From NCBI GenBank assembly GCA_018666295.1, contig JABIZW010000044.1:1-6571 (forward strand): DNA of 6,571 nt, read 5' to 3'. This stretch comes from Halieaceae bacterium (GTDB lineage: Bacteria; Pseudomonadota; Gammaproteobacteria; Pseudomonadales; Halieaceae). Shown one piece after another: positions 1 to 4,283 of this stretch. How positions within the stretch are numbered: the stretch's first letter is position 1; each line of letters begins with the position of its first letter. The notes under the pieces were generated by a model. That model had not been told where the DNA came from. It was given only the letters and a program-made list of their open reading frames with translations, and searched no databases. The position numbers and the translations under genes are program-made.

Positions 1-1776
1 ATTTCAGGGGGTGCTATTAACTTTAACGCCGCTTTTGCGATCCCCGCGTTTGTGGACGCATTTGGCAGTCCTGCGTTTTTTGCTGACCCCAACCAATTGG
101 ACTTTAACTTCACGTTTAACGTCCCGGGTGAAAACGAGCAAACGACGACTGATTTCTCGGTTAAAGCTGACTACGCCATGGACGGTATGGATTTGATCGC
201 AAGCTTCGCTTACACCGACCTGGAGGAGTACCTTCTTTCGGATGGTACGTCAGCGACCTTTTACGGCTATGAGCTAACGCCCCAGTGTCAAACCGACCGG
301 GCGACCTTAAACAGCTTTACCCGAACGGATCTTTTTGGCCCTGCCGCCGCGCCCTTCCTGGTGCTGCCCTCAGGTGACCCCGCTAATGATTTCGCGGGCG
401 TTTACGGTCCTTACACGCCCACATCGTGTGACGGTTATCAGTATCAGGAGCGCAACCAAGAAGACATGAGCGTCGATGTACGCTTGGTGTCGAGCGACGA
501 GTCATCAACGCGTTGGATCGCCGGAGTCTATTGGGCTGAGATCGAGCGAGAGGTTGTCGTGGCGTATGGTGCCGATACTGGAAACGGCTTCCTCAGGCAG
601 CCTTATGTGCCGGCAACCGGGCCGAACCCAACGGATCTTTTGTTCTGGGATAAGTTCGATACCAATGTCATGGCGGTTTATGGGCAAATGGAGTTTGATC
701 TGTCAGACACCTGGGAGCTGGCACTGGCTGCACGCTACGATCGCGAGGAGCGAACAGTCGACAATCAGGTCCCCAACGTTAATAACTCGGGTCTGAACGT
801 CAACCTTGTTGATGCGAACTTTGCACCCTTACCCATCAACCCAGCATTGGCGGGCGGCGCAATAGCGGATCGCAGTGCGGACTTCAATCAGTTTCAGCCA
901 AAGGTAACCTTGAGTTGGGCGGCCTCTGATCAGATCAATTGGTATGCCTCTTACGGTATGGGATTCCGTTCCGGTGGTTTCAATAGCGTTGGCACATCGG
1001 ACACGCTGAATTTCTGGTTTAACTCGGGTTTTGGAGGCCCGGGTGAAGCGGTCGATGCGCAGCTGCAAATTACGGATGACTACGACAAAGAAATATCCAG
1101 GTCGATCGAGCTTGGCGTGAAAGCCGAGTACATGGACCGACGTGTTCGCGTTAACGCCGCCGTCTTTAAGACTGATGTCGACGACAACCAGTTCTTTGAG
1201 TTCTTTGCAGGACCGTTTGGTCTGTTGCGAACGGTCACGACCATCGACGAGTTAACGATTCGTGGCTTTGAGGTCGATGCGACCTTTGCGGTGACTGAGA
1301 ATCTCTCGATTTATGGTGGTGCGGGCTTCTTAGACTCGGAGATTTTAGAGAACAGGAATCGTCCCCTTTCGGTCGGAAATGACGTCCCACAAGCACCCAA
1401 TAACAGTAGTAACTTGGGTGTCCAGTGGGTGAGTTCAGCGTGGTCGGGCGTCGAGTTGGTCGCACGTGTCGATTATCAGCGGGTAGGACAGACCCATTTC
1501 CACACGCTTCAGGGTGAGCAAACGCCTACGATTTGGAATGCGTTTTTTGCGCCAGGGTTCAACGCTGACTTTTCTAAGTCGGCTCGCGATTCGTACTCTA
1601 CAGTGGACGCGCGGATCAGCCTTGAAGCGGCGGATTGGACTGTGACGGCGTGGGGCCGCAACATTACCGACGAGCAATACTTACAAGAAGTGATTCCGGC
1701 GCCCGAGTTCGGCGGTACATTCAATCATCCTTCGGCACGAGACGCCTACGGTTTGGATGTGACGTACCGCTTTTAG
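1..1776 (+). CDS. TonB-dependent receptor, C-terminal beta-barrel part (5' end outside window)
   Basis: The frame is open from base 1 to the TAG at 1774-1776 (591 residues), so the gene begins upstream. The GTG at 52 is an internal Val, not a start. The protein would be an outer-membrane beta-barrel that imports a ligand (siderophore, vitamin or organic compound) using TonB energy; the ligand cannot be told. What is seen: alternating amphipathic strands typical of the barrel, such as AVYGQMEFDLSDTWELALAA with RYD following (about 670-750) and YASYGMGFRSGGFN (about 943-984). The end is characteristic, with WGRNITDEQY near the C terminus and a final VTYRF whose last Phe is the BAM-recognised beta-signal. 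The signal peptide, TonB box and plug are missing only because of the window edge. Two Cys codons (286-288 and 427-429) sit in a loop-like segment and may form a disulfide. The gene ends 17 bp before a strong terminator. Family assignment is firm; subfamily and substrate are unknown. Confidence 0.93.
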   Translation: MSGGAINFNAAFAIPAFVDAFGSPAFFADPNQLDFNFTFNVPGENEQTTTDFSVKADYAMDGMDLIASFAYTDLEEYLLSDGTSATFYGYELTPQCQTDRATLNSFTRTDLFGPAAAPFLVLPSGDPANDFAGVYGPYTPTSCDGYQYQERNQEDMSVDVRLVSSDESSTRWIAGVYWAEIEREVVVAYGADTGNGFLRQPYVPATGPNPTDLLFWDKFDTNVMAVYGQMEFDLSDTWELALAARYDREERTVDNQVPNVNNSGLNVNLVDANFAPLPINPALAGGAIADRSADFNQFQPKVTLSWAASDQINWYASYGMGFRSGGFNSVGTSDTLNFWFNSGFGGPGEAVDAQLQITDDYDKEISRSIELGVKAEYMDRRVRVNAAVFKTDVDDNQFFEFFAGPFGLLRTVTTIDELTIRGFEVDATFAVTENLSIYGGAGFLDSEILENRNRPLSVGNDVPQAPNNSSNLGVQWVSSAWSGVELVARVDYQRVGQTHFHTLQGEQTPTIWNAFFAPGFNADFSKSARDSYSTVDARISLEAADWTVTAWGRNITDEQYLQEVIPAPEFGGTFNHPSARDAYGLDVTYRF

Positions 1777-1793
1777 TACGGTGACTCGCCACT

Positions 1794-1821
1794 AAAAAGG
1801 GGACGCATGCGTCCCCTTTTT
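1794..1821. terminator. Bidirectional Rho-independent terminator (perfect 28-nt palindrome)
   Basis: Fourteen bases (1794-1807) are exactly complementary to the next fourteen (1808-1821). The order is an A5 tract, GGGG, the core ACGCATGCGT, CCCC, then a T7 tract (1817-1823). The RNA hairpin is GC-rich next to the U-tract on either strand. It lies 17 bp past the TBDR-1 stop and 21 bp past the stop of the converging CoA-transferase gene, so it can serve both. The palindrome has no built-in loop, so the central bases must open to form one. Confidence 0.93.
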
Positions 1822-1842
1822 TTGTGCCCTGATGAGCGGCGT

Positions 1843-3015
1843 TTAGAGTGCCGCGATCTCTTCGTCGGAGAGTCCCAACAGGCCGCCTAAAATCTCGTTG
1901 TTGTGCTCTCCGATCGCAGCCCCTGGCCAATGAGTTTCTCCAGGTGTTCGCGACAGCTTGGGCATAATCGCCGGGATCTTAAGAGGCTTGCCATCGATCT
2001 CGACGGTCTCAAACATACCGCGCGCGTTGTAGTGGGGATCGTCCATCATGTCTTGAACACTGTAAATAGGCCCCACTGGGACTCTCGCTGCCTCCAGCGT
2101 GTCAATAATTTCCCTCGAGCTGTGTTGAGCACACCAGTCCGATAGTGCCTGGTCAATCTTCGTTTGATGAATAACTCGGCCCGGATTGTGCGCAAGCTCA
2201 GGATCCTCAGCCATGTCCAATCGTCCGGCCTCGGTCATGAGGCGCTTAAAAATGCTATCGCCGTTGCCGCCGATAACCACGTGTTTTTGATCGTCACAAA
2301 GGTAGGTGTTGGTGGGAACAATTCCGGTGATGGTGCTGCCGGATGGTTCGCGAACAACTCCCGCACCATCGAACTCGGGGATGATTCCCTCCAGCAAATT
2401 AAACACTGACTCATAAAGTGCGACGTCCACGACCTGCCCCTCACCGGATTGGTGTCGCTGAATAATCGCCAGTGCGACTCCCAATGCGGCGTGTATGCCG
2501 GCCACGGTGTCGCCCAGGGAAATATTAGGCCGGACAGGCGCTTCACCCGGCTCACCGTTAATGTATCGAAATCCACCGTAGCCCTCGGTCACGGACGCGT
2601 AACCGGGTTTGTGTGCGAATGGCCCGGTCTGTCCATAGCCAGAGATGCGCGCATAAATAACCCCCGGATTTTCGCACTTGATGTCCTCTGGACCCAGCCC
2701 CCACTTTTCCATGGCACCGGGTCTGAAGTTCTCGACCACTACATCCGCCTTACAAAGGAGATCAAACGCGACTTGCTGACCGCGCTCCGACTTAAGGTCC
2801 AGAGTGACGCTTTTCTTATTGCGTCCTAGAGAGTGGTACCAAAGCGATGTGCCGTCTCTGACTTCTCGCCATTGGCGAACAGGGTCGCCGCTGGGCGGTT
2901 CTACCTTAATGACTTCGGCACCAAAGTAGCCAAGTATGGTCCCGGTAAAGGGGCCGGCGAGAAGTTGTCCGAGCTCTACAACACGAAGTCCTGCGAGTGG
3001 TCGTTGGTCTGACAT
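1843..3015 (-). CDS. Family III CoA-transferase (CaiB/BaiF/Frc type)
   Basis: A complete 390-residue protein, the usual length for this family of cytosolic, intertwined-dimer enzymes. These move CoA between acyl-CoA and a free carboxylic acid through an aspartyl-CoA thioester. Seen in order: LAGLRVVELGQLLAGPF at the N terminus (about 7-23), FGAEVIKVEPPSGDP (31-45), GRNKKSVTLDLKSERG (64-79), VENFRPGAMEKWGL (94-107), ISGYGQTGP (124-132), then NISLGDTVAG (164-173). Asp169 in that last motif aligns with the catalytic Asp169 of formyl-CoA transferase. A Gly-rich loop, GGNGD, lies at 249-253, and the C terminus has the typical GEHNNEILGGLLGLS. The position where alpha-methylacyl-CoA racemases carry a catalytic His reads KPGYAS (136-141), so a transferase is more likely than a racemase. 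The ATG start is backed by AAGGA 7 nt upstream. The gene is transcribed divergently from the SDR gene. The acyl donor and acceptor are not evident, so no gene symbol is given. Confidence 0.95.
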   Translation of the reverse strand: MSDQRPLAGLRVVELGQLLAGPFTGTILGYFGAEVIKVEPPSGDPVRQWREVRDGTSLWYHSLGRNKKSVTLDLKSERGQQVAFDLLCKADVVVENFRPGAMEKWGLGPEDIKCENPGVIYARISGYGQTGPFAHKPGYASVTEGYGGFRYINGEPGEAPVRPNISLGDTVAGIHAALGVALAIIQRHQSGEGQVVDVALYESVFNLLEGIIPEFDGAGVVREPSGSTITGIVPTNTYLCDDQKHVVIGGNGDSIFKRLMTEAGRLDMAEDPELAHNPGRVIHQTKIDQALSDWCAQHSSREIIDTLEAARVPVGPIYSVQDMMDDPHYNARGMFETVEIDGKPLKIPAIMPKLSRTPGETHWPGAAIGEHNNEILGGLLGLSDEEIAAL

Positions 3016-3022
3016 ATGTGCG

Positions 3023-3027
3023 TCCTT
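3023..3027 (-). promoter_or_regulatory. Ribosome binding site of the CoA-transferase gene
   Basis: On the minus strand AAGGA is followed by a 7-nt spacer and the ATG at 3015-3013. This fixes the start, which also begins the conserved N-terminal LAGLRVVELG segment only a few residues in. Confidence 0.75.
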
Positions 3028-3039
3028 GGGAATGCTTCA

Positions 3040-3068
3040 TCTATACGCGCCAGAGGCTGTTACAGCCT
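3040..3068 (-). promoter_or_regulatory. Possible promoter of the CoA-transferase gene with a palindromic site over its -35 region
   Basis: On the minus strand TATAGA (3045-3040) resembles a -10 box and would give a short leader of roughly 18 nt. The matching -35 position (AGGCTG, 17-nt spacer) is a poor match to TTGACA, but it lies inside the perfect palindrome at 3054-3068. A weak -35 overlapped by an operator-like palindrome suggests regulated transcription. This is inference from spacing and sequence only. Confidence 0.35.
3054..3068. repeat. 15-bp perfect palindrome AGGCTGTTACAGCCT (candidate operator)
   Basis: Seven-base arms AGGCTGT and ACAGCCT flank a single central T at 3061. The site is in the divergent intergenic region, 39 bp upstream of the CoA-transferase start, overlapping the -35 position of its candidate promoter. 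It is too close-centred to form an RNA hairpin, which favours a protein-binding role. The regulator is unknown and no regulator gene lies in the window. Confidence 0.5.
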
Positions 3069-3099
3069 TCTCAAAATGCGTCGTTCGGTACTCCATCCT

Positions 3100-3114
3100 A
3101 TCGTGCGACACGAT
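3100..3114. repeat. 15-bp inverted repeat ATCGTGCGACACGAT (candidate operator)
   Basis: Six-base perfect arms ATCGTG and CACGAT flank CGA. The centre lies 46 bp from the centre of the palindrome at 3054-3068, and the two sequences are unrelated. Its place between two divergent genes makes a repressor or activator site plausible. A further small inverted repeat, CCTAC-TGAT-GTAGG, follows at 3128-3141. I could not recognise a good sigma-70 promoter for the rightward gene in this region. Confidence 0.4.
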
Positions 3115-3216
3115 CAACCCGACATACCCTACTGATGTAGGCCTGCACTACTGAGTGAAAAGAGAGCTGTCATGACGTCAGAAAGTCAGTACAGTCCTCG
3201 AGACGAAAAAGTAAAA

Positions 3217-3222
3217 AAGGAG
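3217..3222 (+). promoter_or_regulatory. Ribosome binding site deciding the SDR start
   Basis: AAGGAG follows an A-rich run and sits 6 nt before the GTG at 3229. The alternative in-frame ATG at 3172 has only a weak GAGAG (3162-3166) with a 5-nt spacer. Starting at the GTG gives MTDLTNKVIWITGASSGIG, the normal short lead into a Rossmann fold. The ATG would add 19 charged, low-complexity residues not expected in the family. Confidence 0.7.
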
Positions 3223-3228
3223 CAATGC

Positions 3229-4056
3229 GTGACAGATTTGACCAACAAGGTGATTTGGATAACGGGCGCCTCTTCAGGGATTGGTAAGGCACTGGCGCAG
3301 ACAGCTGCTCAGCACGATACAAAGCTTATATTGTCGGGAAGAAGAACCGAGGCGTTGGACGCGCTTGCTGAAGAGCTTGCCGTCGATTGTCTGGTTTTAC
3401 CGTTTGAGGTGACCGATTTCGAGGCGCTGGCACACAAGGTAGAAGAGGCTTGGGGGTGGCAGGGACGTGTTGATATTTTGGTCAACAATGCGGGTATCAG
3501 TCAGCGCTGTTTAGCGATCGATGCCAAGCCCGAAATTTATACCGAGCTGATTAACATTGACCTCATCGCGCCTATTTGGCTGACGCAGCTTCAATTGTCA
3601 CGCATGGCTGACGCGGGTGGTGGTCATATCGTCGCAATCAGCTCGGTTGCCGGTCGAATCGGTGCACCCTTAAGAACAGCTTATTCCGCGGCGAAGTTTG
3701 GCCTTATTGGTTACATGGACGCGCTGCGAACCGAAGTCGATCGAAGCCACAATATTAAGGTCACGAATATCTTGCCAGGGTCGGTCGCGACCGACGTGTC
3801 TCGAAACGCGCTGGCGGGTGACGGTTCCAAGCGGGGTGTGTCAGATGCGGTCATTGATTCGGGAGATGACCCCATGGACTGCGCCACCTGCATTTGGGAT
3901 GCCGTCAATGCAGATACGCCGGAATATATTTATGCCAAAGAAATGGAAATGGGCTTGGCGCAGATGCGGCACGCTGATCCCGATACTTTTTTTGCAGCCA
4001 TCGCTGATTTCGGTGCTCAAACGGTTGAGGCCTACTGGAAGGAACAAAGCGCTTAG
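3229..4056 (+). CDS. DHRS7-like short-chain dehydrogenase/reductase
   Basis: A classical SDR of 275 residues if started at GTG 3229 (294 if at ATG 3172). It catalyses NAD(P)-dependent oxidation of an alcohol or reduction of a carbonyl, probably in the cytosol since no signal peptide or membrane segment is seen. Numbering from GTG: cofactor motif TGASSGIG at 12-19, Arg-Arg at 38-39 just after the second beta strand (favours NADP(H)), NNAG at 86-89, and the catalytic tetrad Asn109, Ser139 (ISSVAG), Tyr152 and Lys156 (YSAAK). LPGSVATD follows at 182-189. The text GISQRCL after NNAG and SRNALAGDGSK after the PG motif resembles the DHRS7/DHRS7B branch, from memory of human DHRS7, rather than the fatty-acid FabG branch. 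Unlike eukaryotic DHRS7 it has no N-terminal membrane anchor. It is divergent from the CoA-transferase and upstream of TBDR-2. The substrate is unknown. Confidence 0.93.
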   Translation: MTDLTNKVIWITGASSGIGKALAQTAAQHDTKLILSGRRTEALDALAEELAVDCLVLPFEVTDFEALAHKVEEAWGWQGRVDILVNNAGISQRCLAIDAKPEIYTELINIDLIAPIWLTQLQLSRMADAGGGHIVAISSVAGRIGAPLRTAYSAAKFGLIGYMDALRTEVDRSHNIKVTNILPGSVATDVSRNALAGDGSKRGVSDAVIDSGDDPMDCATCIWDAVNADTPEYIYAKEMEMGLAQMRHADPDTFFAAIADFGAQTVEAYWKEQSA

Positions 4057-4066
4057 GACTAATTGG

Positions 4067-4083
4067 CGCCGTTTCCGGCGTTT
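4067..4083 (+). terminator. Weak Rho-independent terminator candidate after the SDR gene
   Basis: CGCCG (4067-4071) pairs with CGGCG (4076-4080) across a TTTC loop, and two G-T pairs can extend the stem. Only three T follow (TTTCAA), so termination would be partial at best. It starts 11 nt past the SDR stop. Confidence 0.4.
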
Positions 4084-4283
4084 CAACAAGGTTGTCCGCA
4101 TTTTTGCCGCGAAAACGGTGATCTGGCGGGGTAAAAGTCGTGTACACTCCGCGGCCCCCTCGAAATGCACATCTATTCCCCGGGGGTTTTATCAAAGCGA
4201 TGCCACGTCTGTGTGCCGTGTTTTGATAAGCCACTTTTAAGCACGAATATAAGCAAATCACAAAAATCTACAGGAGATTGAAT
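4084..4283 (+). promoter_or_regulatory. Promoter and structured leader region of TBDR-2
   Basis: About 200 bp without a gene. TACACT at 4143-4148 resembles a -10 box followed by a GC-rich discriminator, but no good -35 is seen. Downstream, CCCCC (4155-4159) can pair with GGGGG (4182-4186), followed by TTTT, giving a terminator-like hairpin with a 22-nt loop. Next, TTATCAAA (4189-4196) is an exact complement of TTTGATAA (4222-4229), and CACG (4204-4207) with CGTG (4217-4220) nest inside it. From 4230 to the ribosome site the sequence is A-rich and looks unstructured. I do not recognise a known riboswitch. Both structure and promoter are inferences by eye. Confidence 0.4.
4272..4276 (+). promoter_or_regulatory. 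Ribosome binding site of TBDR-2
   Basis: AGGAG lies 7 nt before GTG 4284. It is also 5 nt before ATG 4282, but that ATG is followed directly by TGA, so only the GTG can start the long frame. Confidence 0.8.

Noticed and set aside
52..54. GTG at 52 as the start of TBDR-1
   Set aside because: The same frame is open upstream to base 1 with barrel-like sequence, no ribosome site precedes it, and the protein would lack signal peptide and plug.
2235..2829. Open frames on both strands (2235-2576 minus and 2449-2829 plus) inside the CoA-transferase gene
   Set aside because: The CoA-transferase frame carries the full family motif set across this stretch; the others are shadow frames without domain features.
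1843..3015. Alpha-methylacyl-CoA racemase as the identity of the minus-strand gene
   Set aside because: The racemase catalytic His is absent (KPGYAS at residues 136-141), while the transferase Asp169 is present.
3698..4240. A 180-codon open frame overlapping the end of the SDR gene and running into the leader of TBDR-2
   Set aside because: It lies in another frame of a clear SDR with all its motifs, and its translation is rich in Arg, Trp and Cys with no recognisable domain.
4057..4283. A small RNA gene, tRNA or known riboswitch in the 227-bp gap
   Set aside because: No cloverleaf, cobalamin-box or other known element was recognised; only simple inverted repeats are visible.
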